Positions 48,101 to 56,678 of a stretch of DNA of 64,000 nt are shown here, piece after piece. The DNA is from Tiliqua scincoides (Eukaryota; Chordata; Lepidosauria; Squamata; Scincidae): positions 3,394,001-3,458,000 of the forward strand of contig NC_089829.1 of NCBI RefSeq assembly GCF_035046505.1, read 5' to 3'. A program made the position numbers and the translations under genes. The notes under the pieces were generated by a model. The model made no database searches. It was given only the letters and a program-made list of their open reading frames with translations, and was not told where the DNA came from. Positions within the stretch are counted from its first letter, which is position 1, and every line of letters begins with the position of its first letter.

Positions 48101-51100
48101 CAAAGGGACTTTGTTCTTTAAGTTGATTTGCTTTAGTGTGTTTTTTGCCATCCTCGAGTCCTAGGAACCAAACCCTCTCCAATGAGACTCAACCTGTACT
48201 GAGAAATTTGCCAAGGGATATATCTAGCTAATTGAGAAACTATACCTAGTTCATGTTACACTAAGGCAACAGTATATGTAAATATACCTGGAAGTCTTAG
48301 TGCAGTGATTCCCAGCCAGAAGAGGGCCATTTCCCCCTTAAGGGGAGTGGCCCAGAAATGGATGCACTAACAGCAATCACAGTACCATGCAGAGGAAGGG
48401 GCTTTTAAACTTAAGTGGGGGGGACACATTGGCAGGGTGCTAGGGGCCCTGCAGGTCTCCTACTGCTGCTGCTGCAAATGTTCAGATCAGAGCTTGCTCC
48501 ATCACTGTGGTGCTGTTGTTGGCCCCTCCCTGACTTACAGGGTTCTCAACTCCCTTGTATGAGTTTGGGAACAGCTGTCCTAGTGAACATGGTGGGGCTT
48601 ACTTATGAGTACACATGGGTACTCATACCTTACAATACCTTAGGACAGGGGTGCCCAAACCCCGGCCCGGGGGCCACTTGCGGCCCTCAGGGACTCCCAA
48701 TCCGGCCTGCGGGGAGCCCCCAGTCTCCAATGAGCCTCTGGCCCTCCAGAGATTTGCTGGAGCCCATGCTGGCCCAATGCAACTGCTCTCAGCATGAGGG
48801 TGGCTGTTTGACCTCTCATGTGAGCTGTGCGACAAGGGCTGCTTGCTGTCTGACATCTGTGATGCAGTAGCAGCAGTGAAGGAAACACCTGCCTTGTTTT
48901 GTGCAAGGTCTTTTATAGGCCTTGAGCTATTGCAAGACCATTCATTCATTCATATAAGTTCCATCTCTAATATATTCATGTATGTAAATTTATTCAAATT
49001 TTATTCCTGGCACCCACTACAGTGTCAGAGAGATGATGTGGCCCTCCTGCCAAAAAGTTTGGACAGCTCTGCCTTAGGATATTTTTACCCAATTTTTATA
49101 CATTTGTTTTAAACTACAACTCTCCTGTTGAAAAGCAGTACATAATTTTTATACTTCATTTAAAAATCTACTAAGTTTTAAAGTGGAAACATGTGGCAAA
49201 AGAAAACAAAGAAATTTAAAGTTGATTTTGTTTAACTGAATTGAATTGGGTGTGGATATTGGGGATAGTGGTTACTGGGGATAGCCACTACTGAGTGTGA
49301 ACTTCTTGTTACTGCTGAAAAGCAATACGTAAATATTTCTAATGAAAATACCAAAGCTACATGCGAGATTGGCCAGAGATGGGTGGCCAAGCCATTTAGG
49401 TTGTAGCAGTTCAAATTGTAGGCAGAAGGCTAGGTTACTTGAGTACTTTTCATACTGAAAAAATAAGAAGTTCCCAGCCCACAGAAAATTTCAATGCAAA
49501 GGAAAACAGACAAGCCTTGTCCCAAAGGTGATATTTTCCTAAATATAAGAATCTCTTTCATAGACTCCATCAGGTGAACTCCATGGACAGTCTTACTCCT
49601 ATAGCTGAGATACAGGTTATCATGCCCATGAGCGAGGCCTACATTATGAACAGGTCAGAAGCAACTGCTTGGCAAAGAACTACTGAGAAGAGAGTGGGGA
49701 AGATGCAAGCAGAAGTCCCACACCCATCATAGCTAATTTGCCAACGCCTGTGGCTATAAGCCAATACCTCCCCCCATTCCACTTTGGCTCAGAACTGATA
49801 CCTCAGAAGAATGAAGGGGGCTGCAGATCTTCCTTTCTGTAATTAAGACCCAGATCTCCACATTCTGGACAACTGATACAGCACAGTAGCTCTGAGTCTG
49901 AGTTGCAAATCAGGATTTCCCAAGTTTGAATGTAACTCACTATATAGCCCAAGGCAGGCCTCTCCCTCTCAAATTCAGTACTGTATTTCCTAGTCGAATT
50001 ATGAGGGGTAATAATTTATAGGCTAGTTGTCAGAACCATATCAAGCAAATACATATGCAGCACTTTGCACTCCAATTGCTCTCCTCACCCATTTTTTCAC
50101 TAAAAAGGGGAGGACAGGGTTAATATATATATATCTATATATATCTATATATATCTATATATCTTTAGCACTCCAGCCCTAGTATTGGAAAGCATAAACT
50201 TACATATACACAGGAAGCAGGATTTCAGATTTACAAGTTTTTACAACAGCTGAAGACTCCAAGCTGCACCACAAATTTGGAGAGGGGAAAGAACTAGACC
50301 CGGGGTGTCAAACTCATTTCATACAGAGGGCCACATAGCATTCATGATGCCTGCTGAGGGCTGGAAGTGAGGTTATTAGGCAAGAAGTGATGTCATCAAA
50401 CTGGTCATAACCAAAAATAAACACTTTTTTCTCACTTAGGAACTCATTAGCTGCAAATGACAGAAAATATATAAATCTTGATCATATTTCAAGATATGGG
50501 AGTGCCCAATTTTCATGTGGGTTGCCCTTTCAGCAGTAACACCTCAGCACTACTCAGCAGCTGAAAGCTTGAGGGTCACATAAAAAGCTTCTGAGGGCCA
50601 CATTCAGCCCCCGGGCCTTATGTTTGACTCCCCTGAACTAGACTCTTGTGACAGCTTGAAGGCCAACATGTTGTGGCATAAACTTTCAGTTCTTAAAACT
50701 TACATAACAGATTTGGTTAAATTTTATCTGGCCACATGATCATTTCTGCTCTATGGACAGATGACTACTCCTGGTGATCTGTCACATTAAAAAGGGGGGT
50801 GTTACTATAGAGGTATAGGTAAAGGTGTTTGAAAATGGCTTTATTTTACTCTGAAGAAAGCCCATTGTGTTTAGTGAGACTCACAACCCAATCCTGAGCT
50901 GCCCGGAGCTCCCGGACCCAGCAGCTCCACAGAGGGCTGCCGACGGATCCTGCGCCTTCCACGCTACCGTGGGAGGCTCCTCGGGAGAAGGGAATGCTCA
51001 TCCCCTTCCCCTGAGTAAGGGAAGCAGCCCCTTAATGGGGCTACTCACTTTTGCCGCTAAAGGTGCTTGTGTAGGGCAAGCAGCCCTGCACGAGCGCCTA

Positions 51101-52512
51101 GGATCTTGCGGAGCTCAGCTCTGTGGATCCGGCCCCCCCCCCCGCCCATTCGACAGCCCAGCAATCCAGGGGACTGCAGAGCTGTGGAACCTGGGTGACT
51201 GCTGGGCACAAGCCCAGCACCAGGCTAGCTCCGGTGGGAGCCCGGCAGTAAGCCACGTTTGCAACTGAGGTCCGTGGCATGGAGCCGTGCCATGGACCTC
51301 AGGATTGGGCTCTCAGTCTGTAATCCTACATTACTCACTGGAAACATACACCTTTAAGTATAGGGTATACATTGTCCACATGAGGACTTAGGGCTGGACT
51401 GAATGCAGCTGGAGCACAGTACAGTTGTTGGGCATTTCTAGCCAGTCCAATACACTCTGCACATACTAAACTGGGCATGTCAGGGAGAAGTTTCAGCTAG
51501 GGCTCTTCTGCCTGATTAGCTAGCTTTTTACAAGCAGGGATCTGGACACACAAGGGCAGTTTCCCCTCTTCATTACCACCGTGAGGATCAGGCTACCAGT
51601 ATACAATTCTCCTCACTTTATTTTGGGGAACTGTTTAAAAATGTTCACATTGTAACTTCACAGAATTCAAGAGAATTCATTACACTGAAGCTATGTTTCT
51701 TCAATGAAAGCTTAACACAAGAATCCTCTTTTTTGCTAGTGTGTGGCATCCAAACGACAAACACTTTGAAACGTATATTTGGTGGAGAGGAGGCACAACT
51801 TGGACAATTCCCATGGCAAGTTCTGATAGCTGATGGACAAGCAACAGGGGGTGGCGCTCTTCTGTATGACAACTGGGTTTTAACAGCTGCACACGTCCTG
51901 AACAATCCAGCAGATGCACCCTCCCTGATGCTGAAAATGGGGCTTCTGGACAAACGAAGCCCTCATTACCACCAAGCTTGGGCAGAATCCGCTTTTGTTC
52001 ACCAAGGTTTCACCAATGATGACATCAACTTCAACAATGACATTGCTTTGATTAAATTGAAACACAAAGTCCCCATTAATGCAAACGTCACACCCATTTG
52101 CTTGCCAGAAGAGGACAGCAGATTCCATGTAAACACAAGTGATATTGGAGCAGTAGCTGGCTGGGGGAAAACGGAGAAGAGGCGGCAGTCCCGTGTCCTG
52201 ATGTACACGGAGCTACAAGTTGTTGATTCCAAAAAATGTAAAGCTGCCTATGCAAACAAAAGACTGAGAGGAAAGCCGCTCAATGTGACAGAAAACATGA
52301 TTTGTGCTGGATATGAAGAAGGAGGGAAAGATTCTTGTAGTGGAGATAGTGGTGGGCCCTTAGTCTTTTTTGATACCCTGACCAAGAAGTGGTTCGTGGG
52401 AGGCATCGTGTCCTGGGGTCTGCAGTGTGGCACTGCACAGCAATATGGGGTGTACACAAAAGTGATCAACTACCTGTCGTGGATTAGAGACATTATTGCA
52501 CGCAATTCTTGA
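27173..52512 (+). CDS. MASP2: MASP2: mannan-binding lectin serine protease 2 (11 coding exons)
   Basis: Secreted protease of the complement lectin pathway. It travels with mannose-binding lectin or ficolins and, once activated, cleaves C4 and C2. Coding exons: 27173-27180, 29689-29911, 30355-30532, 30831-30962, 40311-40507, 41840-41987, 42730-42848, 44783-44861, 45885-46022, 46698-46772, 51740-52512. All internal junctions are AG/GT and all phases agree, giving 689 aa (human 686). Order: signal peptide (to ~17), CUB1 (to ~136), calcium-binding EGF (~137-180), CUB2 (~181-295), two CCP modules (~296-432), serine protease (~445-689). The activation site is R444-I445 (LKR/IFGG), as in human. The triad is H484, D533, S636, with D630 giving trypsin-like specificity. 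The protease domain is a single exon and lacks the histidine-loop cysteines, as known for MASP2. The gene looks intact. The first exon is the least certain part. Confidence 0.96.
27215..27480 (+). repeat. Old LINE-like remnant in MASP2 intron 1
   Basis: 'agagggccttttctgtggta', 'ggcctgcaacttcctggcac' and 'ttaaaaatggatttatttgg' resemble the 3' part of an L2/CR1-like element common in lizards. It is strongly diverged. Confidence 0.35.
27567..27670 (+). repeat. MITE-like repeat (family also at 5580)
   Basis: 'gagtgcaatcctaatgtgcc' then 'agtgccataaagcacttttg'; inverted relative to 5580-5695. The right end was not resolved. Confidence 0.45.
28520..28717. repeat. Harbinger-like MITE, complete (198 bp), in MASP2 intron 1
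   Basis: Terminal inverted repeats 'gggcacaatcctaaccccttatg' type (left) and the matching inverted right end 'ggttaggattgcaccc', between TAA direct repeats at 28517-28519 and 28718-28720. Its interior parallels the 21153 element ('gaggcaagggaacaaac', 'gatgcag'-like text). Confidence 0.85.
29118..29538 (-). repeat. hAT-like MITE (family 1), in MASP2 intron 1
   Basis: Ends 'caggggtgtccaaact' and 'gtttgagcacacctg', with a perfect 8-base target duplication CCTTAGAT at 29110-29117 and 29539-29546. Same family as 31851, 48646 and 60351 but in the opposite orientation. It ends about 150 bases before exon 2. Confidence 0.92.
29689..29911 (+). CDS. MASP2: MASP2 exon 2: signal peptide and CUB1 first half
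   Basis: Acceptor 'ctcctgcag', donor 'aag/gtatgg'. Encodes the hydrophobic '[14 protein letters not shown]' and then '[18 protein letters not shown]', '[19 protein letters not shown]' and '[12 protein letters not shown]', clearly CUB1 of MASP2. NIT is a possible N-glycosylation site. Confidence 0.96.
30355..30532 (+). CDS. MASP2: MASP2 exon 3: CUB1 second half
   Basis: Acceptor 'ctccacag', donor 'gaag/gtattt'. Encodes '[20 protein letters not shown]' to '[20 protein letters not shown]', nearly identical to human around the 'SDYSNE' calcium/ligand-binding region. Confidence 0.97.
30600..30760 (+). repeat. tRNA-derived SINE fragment
   Basis: 'gttcaatccctggaagcatc' (B-box-like start), 'tggaaccctggagagctgct', 'gtcagtgctgacaatactgg' and a 'gactctgtataagacag' end. 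Other copies are at 31600 and 37045. Confidence 0.65.
30831..30962 (+). CDS. MASP2: MASP2 exon 4: EGF-like module
   Basis: Acceptor 'cccctcag', donor 'atgg/gtaagt'. Encodes '[20 protein letters not shown]', '[20 protein letters not shown]', 'RTCM'. It has the calcium-binding DIDE start, six cysteines, and the consensus for Asn beta-hydroxylation ([12 protein letters not shown]). Confidence 0.97.
30986..31094. repeat. Nested perfect hairpins just after a MASP2 5' splice site
   Basis: Arms of 28 bases at 30986-31013 and 31029-31056 are perfect inverted copies ('tgcccctttggttaaggtg' with nine flanking G) around a 15-base loop. A second hairpin follows: 12-base arms at 31057-31068 and 31083-31094, with a third copy of the core ('caccttaaccaaaggggca') inside. 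No target duplication was noticed. Confidence 0.92.
31199..31412 (+). repeat. tRNA-derived CORE-type SINE (MIR-like)
   Basis: A-box-like 'ggatggtatagtggttctgg', B-box-like 'ccaggttcaaatcccc', then the CORE-like 'gggtgaccttgggttagtca' and 'ctctcagcctcatgtac', ending 'ggtcagtataaatgtgaac'. Confidence 0.8.
31600..31850 (+). repeat. tRNA-derived SINE, split by a hAT MITE
   Basis: 'cacctgctttgcagggagaa', 'gctgggaaagacccttgtct', 'aaaccctggggagatgctgc' and 'caatgacctagat', where the hAT-like element inserted. Confidence 0.65.
31851..32315 (+). repeat. hAT-like MITE (family 1), in MASP2 intron 4
   Basis: 'cagaggtgtccaaaccctgg' to 'agtttgaacgcccctaa' with a perfect 8-base target duplication ACCTAGAT (31843-31850 and 32316-32323). 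It lies in a tRNA-derived SINE. Confidence 0.93.
32327..32545 (+). repeat. hAT-like MITE (family with 'gtgggtcccagtgctaaaa')
   Basis: Starts 'cagttcacaaattgggcttg', has 'aatttttggtgggttgtgaa' and ends 'aaagttgggaacgactg'. A matching target duplication was not found. Confidence 0.5.
32546..34599. other. MASP2 intron 4: no further feature recognised
   Basis: A CT/T-rich tract is present at 32690-32725. Open frames (up to 119 codons) on both strands have no family resemblance. Confidence 0.5.
34600..34945 (-). repeat. tRNA-derived SINE (~345 bp), second copy
   Basis: Same order as 10839-11340: 'tataccgcctttcttggtcc', 'tttattcaaggcggtttac', 'gtggcctcgaactggcgacc'. The B-box side is at the right, so the copy is on the minus strand. 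Confidence 0.75.
34946..37044. other. MASP2 intron 4: mostly unassigned
   Basis: A hAT-like scrap is at 35285-35345 ('cttgtgacccacccatggga'). I found no exon. A MAp19-type alternative last exon (EQSL end in mammals) should lie in this intron if the short form exists, but I could not locate it. Confidence 0.45.
37045..37430 (+). repeat. tRNA-derived SINE split by a hAT MITE
   Basis: 'gactataactcagggatagt', 'gcagaaggtcccctgttcaa' (B box region), 'gagctgggaatgaccc', 'aaaccctggagggccagggc' to 37177, then after the insertion 'atactgagctagatggacc' from 37407. Confidence 0.75.
37178..37398 (+). repeat. hAT-like MITE (family 2)
   Basis: 'cagtgtttctcaaagtatga' to 'aaagtttgaagaccactg'. The flanking octamers ACCTAGAA (37170-37177) and ATCTAGAT (37399-37406) agree at 6 of 8 positions and share the central TA, consistent with an aged target duplication. 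Confidence 0.78.
37585..37690 (-). repeat. Old CR1 3' fragment
   Basis: 'aaagccctgctggaccatag' then 'cccagctgcctttgggaagc' and 'cacaaacaggaggcaaggac' match the degraded CR1 type seen at 38376. Confidence 0.5.
37700..38375. other. MASP2 intron 4: short (AG)n at 37715, otherwise nothing
   Basis: 'agagagagagagagag' at 37714-37730 and text 'cctttattggcattaactca' nearby; no gene or named repeat. Confidence 0.45.
38376..38706 (-). mobile_element. Old CR1 LINE 3' fragment
   Basis: 'aacataaagaactactctgc', 'agtccagcatctcctttcc', 'cctctgtgaatttgtccaat' / 'ctccttttagatccacctaa', 'cttgtggcaatgaattccat'. Clearly older than the 8663-type copies. Confidence 0.65.
39196..39405. repeat. Two short palindromic MITE-like repeats
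   Basis: 39196-39290 ('gctgcaatcccatacatgtt', 'actcagtggggcttaagtc', 'gattacattgcaat') and 39336-39405 ('gtgcaattctaggcttgtct', 'agtaagccccactgagttta'). Confidence 0.6.
39406..40310. other. MASP2 intron 4, end: no feature recognised
   Basis: No exon or repeat could be supported before the acceptor of exon 5. Confidence 0.5.
40311..40507 (+). CDS. MASP2: MASP2 exon 5: CUB2 first half
   Basis: Acceptor 'ccttccag', donor 'aag/gtcagc'. Encodes '[20 protein letters not shown]', '[20 protein letters not shown]' and '[14 protein letters not shown]'. Confidence 0.97.
40508..41839. other. MASP2: MASP2 intron 5
   Basis: A tRNA-SINE scrap at about 40695-40765 ('acattttacatgcagaagat', 'ggatcaatcctggaca'). 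No exon seen. Confidence 0.5.
41840..41987 (+). CDS. MASP2: MASP2 exon 6: CUB2 second half
   Basis: Acceptor 'cgttcag', donor 'acag/gtaagc'. Encodes '[20 protein letters not shown]', '[20 protein letters not shown]' and 'GWKIKYNTT'. NTT is a potential N-glycosylation site. Confidence 0.97.
42104..42275 (+). repeat. MIR-type SINE, 3' part
   Basis: 'cctcagtcttccccattagc', 'aatatggggataatactatt', 'actcacctcgcagggttgtg', and 'cactatataaatactattat' follow the MIR core and 3' order closely. Confidence 0.75.
42730..42848 (+). CDS. MASP2: MASP2 exon 7: CCP1 first part
   Basis: Acceptor 'ccttgcag', donor 'gaa/gtaggt'. Encodes '[20 protein letters not shown]' and '[20 protein letters not shown]'. The alternative donor 4 bases downstream would break the frame into exon 8. 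Confidence 0.96.
42849..44782. other. MASP2: MASP2 intron 7: nothing else recognised
   Basis: A G-run at 43952-43962 and pyrimidine-rich text at 44660-44700. No repeats that I can name. Confidence 0.5.
44783..44861 (+). CDS. MASP2: MASP2 exon 8: CCP1 second part
   Basis: Acceptor 'ttcccacag', donor 'atca/gtatgt'. Encodes '[20 protein letters not shown]' and 'AIAHCI', with the CCP Trp and the closing Cys. Confidence 0.95.
45885..46022 (+). CDS. MASP2: MASP2 exon 9: CCP2 first part
   Basis: Acceptor 'gtttttcag', donor 'tctg/gtaaaa'. Encodes '[20 protein letters not shown]' and '[20 protein letters not shown]'. NGT is a potential N-glycosylation site. Confidence 0.96.
46023..46697. other. MASP2: MASP2 intron 9
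   Basis: Apparently unique sequence with no repeat or exon recognised. Confidence 0.5.
46698..46772 (+). CDS. MASP2: MASP2 exon 10: CCP2 second part
   Basis: Acceptor 'taaaccag', donor 'ccag/gtaatg'. Encodes '[20 protein letters not shown]' and 'ICEP', the CCP2 end just before the interdomain linker. Confidence 0.95.
46773..48302. other. MASP2 intron 10, first part: GC-rich 46810-47175 with hAT-like ends
   Basis: 'caggggtgtaggcagcctgg' at 46814 and 'gccccagtttgaaaagccctg' type text near 47150-47171 look like termini of another hAT-like element, but octamers beside them do not match. Another hAT-like scrap ('gttgttcctaaactgtgagc') is near 47410. Confidence 0.4.
48303..48577 (+). repeat. hAT-like MITE (family 3)
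   Basis: 'cagtgattcccagccagaag' to 'gagtttgggaacagctg'. Flanking octamers TCTTAGTG (48295-48302) and TCCTAGTG (48578-48585) match at 7 of 8 positions with the central TA. Confidence 0.82.
48646..49071 (+). repeat. hAT-like MITE (family 1)
   Basis: 'caggggtgcccaaaccccgg' to 'agtttggacagctctg' with a perfect target duplication CCTTAGGA (48638-48645 and 49072-49079). Confidence 0.93.
49080..50121. other. MASP2 intron 10, middle: nothing recognised
   Basis: No exon or repeat family supported. Confidence 0.5.
50122..50163. repeat. AT-rich microsatellite (TATATATC)n
   Basis: Four to five units of TATATATC-type sequence. Confidence 0.9.
50300..50635 (+). repeat. hAT-like MITE (family 4)
   Basis: 'ccggggtgtcaaactcattt' to 'tatgtttgactcccctg' with a perfect target duplication AACTAGAC (50292-50299 and 50636-50643). 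The body has 'gagggccaca' phrases typical of this kind of MITE. Confidence 0.9.
50884..51312. repeat. GC-rich MITE (429 bp) with 'CCCAATCCTGAG' ends
   Basis: Inverted ends 'caacccaatcctgag' and 'ctcaggattgggctc' between 3-base direct repeats TCA (50881-50883 and 51313-51315). Harbinger-like by its short duplication. The 133-codon frame inside it is fortuitous. A partial copy is at 12069. Confidence 0.72.
51740..52512 (+). CDS. MASP2: MASP2 exon 11: serine protease domain and stop
   Basis: Acceptor 'ttttgctag'. Encodes the linker '[12 protein letters not shown]', the activation site before '[16 protein letters not shown]', the His box 'WVLTAAHVL', the Asp box '[11 protein letters not shown]', the Ser box '[17 protein letters not shown]', and ends '[15 protein letters not shown]'. 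Stop TGA at 52510-52512. The whole protease domain is one exon. Confidence 0.98.
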
Positions 52513-52534
52513 CTGTGATAGTTACTTTTGTTTC

Positions 52535-52545
52535 AATAAAATAAA
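52535..52545 (+). terminator. MASP2: MASP2 polyadenylation signals
   Basis: Two overlapping AATAAA hexamers (52535 and 52540) 23-28 bases after the stop codon, giving a very short 3' UTR. Confidence 0.85.
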
Positions 52546-53999
52546 GCACCCTCATTGTCTCCCTCATTTGTCACTCAAAAGGACAACTCAAAAGCACAAA
52601 TGAGCTTTCTGTGTCTTCAATCCTACGTATACTTACCTGGGAGTAAGCCCCATCACACCAACTCAAGCAGTGCTTCTGAGCAAATGTGTATAGAAGCTGG
52701 TTGTAAGAATTTTTTGACTATACAACATAAAGCCCACCAATCCATGCAGACATGTTCACTGAAAACCAAGTCCTGCTGAGGGCAATAGGTATTATGGTAA
52801 TCCCCTGTGGATGGAAATCATTGTTATTGCATGCTATCTCTGGGCAGGAGGAGCAGGATGCAAATAAAATATTGTAGTCTTAAAGTGATATGGTAAAATT
52901 GGAAATCTTACTATCTGCTTCTTTTCTACCTGTAGTCGGGGGAGGGGGAGAACACAACTGAACAGCTGGCCTTTGAATTCTCTTTTCTCCCTATAGCAAT
53001 GGAGAATAAGTCATAAGCTCAATGAAATTAACAGCTTTGATGTATCCCCCCCAATTTAGATGCTACTGAAAGAACTCTGCACCTCCTCTTGGGGTGACTC
53101 CCTTTCTCACTCCACTGTACAGCAGTTTTATTTCAAACAGATTTTTATTTGCGATTAGGAAGGGCAATTAAAGAGTTATACTGATCCTGTATAATATCAT
53201 GCATCTCAACAGAAAGTTACGCAAGATGCGCCCCAACTCTTATAGCAATTGACCACCCAGGGCTACATGGTTTAAGGGAGGGGTAAAAGTGATCAAGCAC
53301 CTCAATTTGCTTGCCAATTTCCCCCAATGAGATGCATCAAGATTCAAGGTTTCCACTGATAAAATCCCTTTCCAAGACTGCCTCCATTCTGATTCCAAAT
53401 TAACTCTGGACCTAAATGAATGTATTTCCTTCTGCCACAAATTTCAGAGTCTAAGCCCTGATGAGCTAGAGAGCCAAGCTGTTTGTAAATATATACTTAG
53501 CAGCTCTCAGAACCCATACTAACACAGAGAAAATTGCAGCATTCACTGAACTTCCCTACAGCTTACTACTATGGTAAGGTTCTTTCAGGCCAGCCACACA
53601 GCTCAAATTCTTACAAGTAGGCAGTACTGACAAGACCCTCAGGGGTGCTGTTCAATCAGCAGCAACTTTACCATTGCAACTGCTGAGACCAAAGAGCTCC
53701 AAGACTCAATCACACCCACACAAATTTGGACCACAAAAGGAAATTATCTACATTACATCTATTTGAATAGTGTAGCCCAAGTAATTAAGAGATGCACAGC
53801 AGGTAGCCAAAAAACACAAGGCACATTTGCTCACATTGGGCCTTTGCTAAATTACTAAACCATTTTCTACTAAATGAAGCTCATTAGCAAGACAATCCTT
53901 CTAGCAGTGTTAAACTGTGTTCCTAATTTTCCACTTTAAATCACATTAGCATGATTGATGCAGGTCTTTGGAAAGTCAAAGCAAAACAAGACTCCAGAC
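52546..53999. other. Intergenic region between MASP2 and TARDBP 3' ends
   Basis: About 1.45 kb. A short palindromic MITE-like repeat is at 52616-52790 ('caatcctacgtatacttacc', 'gggagtaagccccatcaca'). The rest is unassigned. Confidence 0.6.
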
Positions 54000-54020
54000 A
54001 CTGGGGTTATGAGAACACCT

Positions 54021-54026
54021 TTTATT
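54021..54026 (-). terminator. TARDBP: TARDBP distal polyadenylation signal
   Basis: AATAAA on the minus strand about 2.65 kb after the stop. Confidence 0.6.
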
Positions 54027-55145
54027 AAATTACTTTAAAAGGGAGAAAATGTTTAAAAAACTATGAATGTTTAAAAACATTTCTGTCACTCAGGGATCTG
54101 AGGGAGGGGAGAATGGAAACCCTATTGTTCTTGCAGCATTATAACATCACAGAAGGTGCTCCCCCCAAGGTGACCCTAGGCTTTTTAAAAAACAACAAGT
54201 TGAGACAAGTTACTAAAACCATGCTAGCAAGGAATAAAACTTACCCTCAAGATCCTTGCTGGGATGACACAGTTAAGCCTTTGGAGGTCCAAGAAAACCA
54301 TTTTAAGTGATGCTCAGCAGAGGTAGCTGGCATTAGGGGAAGTGCTAAAATGCAATGCATCTGATTTAGGTGCAGAAAAGATTAAGCAACTTTTAAGAGA
54401 GCATCTGCTCTCTGGAATATAGTCACAGATTTGTTTTACAATGAGAACCACATACAGAGGTGGATTTTAGTATTAAGACAACAATGCAGGTAGAAGCACC
54501 CAACAACAGAAATGTAAGCATCTACAGGTTATCAGTTGCTTCTTAAGAAGATTCAAGACACCAGTTTTAAAGGGGTTCATTTACTGCTTCCACAGTCTGC
54601 AAAGTGGATGGTCACAATGGTGTTAATGTATGAACAATTCTTAAGCACAACTGGATCCATAATTGTGCTGATCCTATTATTTCACACAAGTAAAACTAAC
54701 AGATTTGTCTTCAAAACTAACTACAATTATTCTGCCAACAGGCATTTTAATTTAAAGGGGGATAATACTTGGTTAAGCTGTTTTCTCCATACGAAAATCT
54801 ATCAAGGACTATTAACACTGTATCAACACCAAATCAACCACATAAGCAGAATGCACTGGAGAGCCTCAGGCTCTTGCCGCTTGACATTCGCTACCTAGGG
54901 GGAAGTGATAACTGGGAATGGAGTACCTCATTTAGCAGAACCAATTTCAGGAGTATATATCAACAAACCCTAGACAGTCAGGAATGAAGTCAAGCTTCAA
55001 CTACATCAATGAAACAGGCAAAATTAAAAAGAGCAAAGAAATTTTACAGCAGCTTTCTTCCAACAAAGATAAAACTGCTATGAACTCTTTGCACGGGGCA
55101 GGGGGGGGCAGCTGTGAAACACACACGCATATTACTTAAATCAGT

Positions 55146-55151
55146 TTTATT
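55146..55151 (-). terminator. TARDBP: TARDBP proximal polyadenylation signal
   Basis: AATAAA on the minus strand about 1.5 kb after the stop. Confidence 0.55.
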
Positions 55152-55966
55152 TAAGAATTTCCTACATTGACAAATCTTATAAAAAGCATCCAAACACAGA
55201 ACTGCAGCAAACAGCATTCATATGGATATCTTACAGACAGAAAACTTCCACCCAAGGGAACCCCCAAACTCAGGGGTGAGCTTTGCTACAAAAAAGGACT
55301 GCCCACAAAGCACACCGCGAGCTGGGCGTTCCCCCATCAAAAGCCCCACCTTCAATTCACATTACCACACTTACAGGATCATTGAACAGAAAAAAAAAAC
55401 ACACACCATACAGCATTCACAGCAGAATTGACAAAAGAGGGAAAAAAATACAGATATTCATTTCACTTAACACATTCAACTAATTGGTTAACTAGGTAAA
55501 AAAGCCCCCCACTTAAGTTCTTCCAGATCGGGATGTCCTTTGAATGCAAGGGGAAAAAACCCATCACTCGTACGTCCGCTCCCATTGCTCTCTGCACACT
55601 CTCACCAAAGCCACAGGATCGAGGGACATCGCGCCAAGGAAAAAAATTATTTAAAAAATTCTCATTATGCACCACCAGGTCTCTCTCTGCATGCGCCTCC
55701 TCTTTTGTTCTCGCACATACCAAGCCCTCACATGCCTCGGCACCACAATCCAATCCCACACCAGGTTTTCAAAAAAAGTTCAGACAAGCCTTCTGGTTCC
55801 ATCATCTCACAGCCTTGCGTTCATAGCGTTGAATACGAACTCCATGAAATAAAAGAGTAGCGGATAAAAATGGAACACCCACCGTCTTAAGACGTAGCAT
55901 GTGCAGTGTGATGAAGGAGTCTTGGATGAGAAAGCATGGAGACAGGAGGATTTCCTAAGGCAGGTT

Positions 55967-55996
55967 TTGTGTGTTTGTGTGTGTGTGTGTGTGTGT
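55967..55996. repeat. (GT)n microsatellite in the TARDBP 3' UTR
   Basis: About 14 GT units on the + strand with one T interruption. Confidence 0.95.
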
Positions 55997-56678
55997 TTTA
56001 AACTGCACTGCTTGTCAATGAAGTGCTTCTTCCATACACATTTGAAATGAGATGAACTGCAAGGATTAAATGAGGTCTTCATACCGTACTTTAGTATGAG
56101 GAGGGGAGACAGTGTTAAAAGGAAAAAAAGCCGACACCAACATTGCATTCTCCACACAGGACATTTGGGGGGAGGGGGAGGGAGAGAAAGAGAGAGAGAA
56201 ATTCTTATGGCGGGGGAACAAAATTAAATTTTTAAAAAGAAAAAACTTACAAGGAAAAAAGGGTGCAGTTTCTGAAAAATGGCTTCCATTTTTGAAACAT
56301 GCAGAGATCTCAGCTGACTAGGAAATGAGCAATCAATTTTCCTTTTTTTTTTTTACAAATTCCTATCAAACTGCAGCACTTTCGTTTACCCATCAGGCAA
56401 ACAGCAGTTCACTTCCAAGCACTCAAATATCCCAACTCATGTATTCCAACTCATTGTAACAAAAACCTATAAAACTCCACTTAACCTTTTCCCTTTTTTT
56501 TTTCCTTCTCCCACCCCTTACAAAAGAAAAAAGTGTCAAAAATACTGTTGAAATATACTACACACTGAACAGATTGATTTTGGATCTTTTTTTAAGTATA
56601 TGTATCTTATAATATACTTACCAAGAGCTCTAGAAAAAAAAATCTGATTTTCCCACCACAGAGTCAATATTGGGTTTG

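Larger units (their letters stand above)
54000..56678 (-). other. TARDBP: TARDBP 3' UTR (estimated extent)
   Basis: About 2.7 kb from the stop to the distal AATAAA at 54021-54026 (minus strand). A second AATAAA is at 55146-55151. In mammals the TARDBP 3' UTR is long, has several poly(A) sites and mediates autoregulation by TDP-43 binding; the sizes here (about 1.5 and 2.7 kb) fit proximal and distal sites. A (GT)n run at 55967-55996 would be (CA)n in the transcript, so it is not a UG-repeat TDP-43 site. Confidence 0.7.

Noticed and set aside
50867-51268. 133-codon open frame
   Set aside because: Lies inside a GC-rich MITE with terminal inverted repeats.
55463-55860. Frames of about 100 codons on both strands
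   Set aside because: They fall in the TARDBP 3' UTR and are not conserved protein text.
55967-55996. (GT)n as a TDP-43 binding site in its own 3' UTR
   Set aside because: The transcript is from the minus strand, so the RNA carries (CA)n, not (UG)n.
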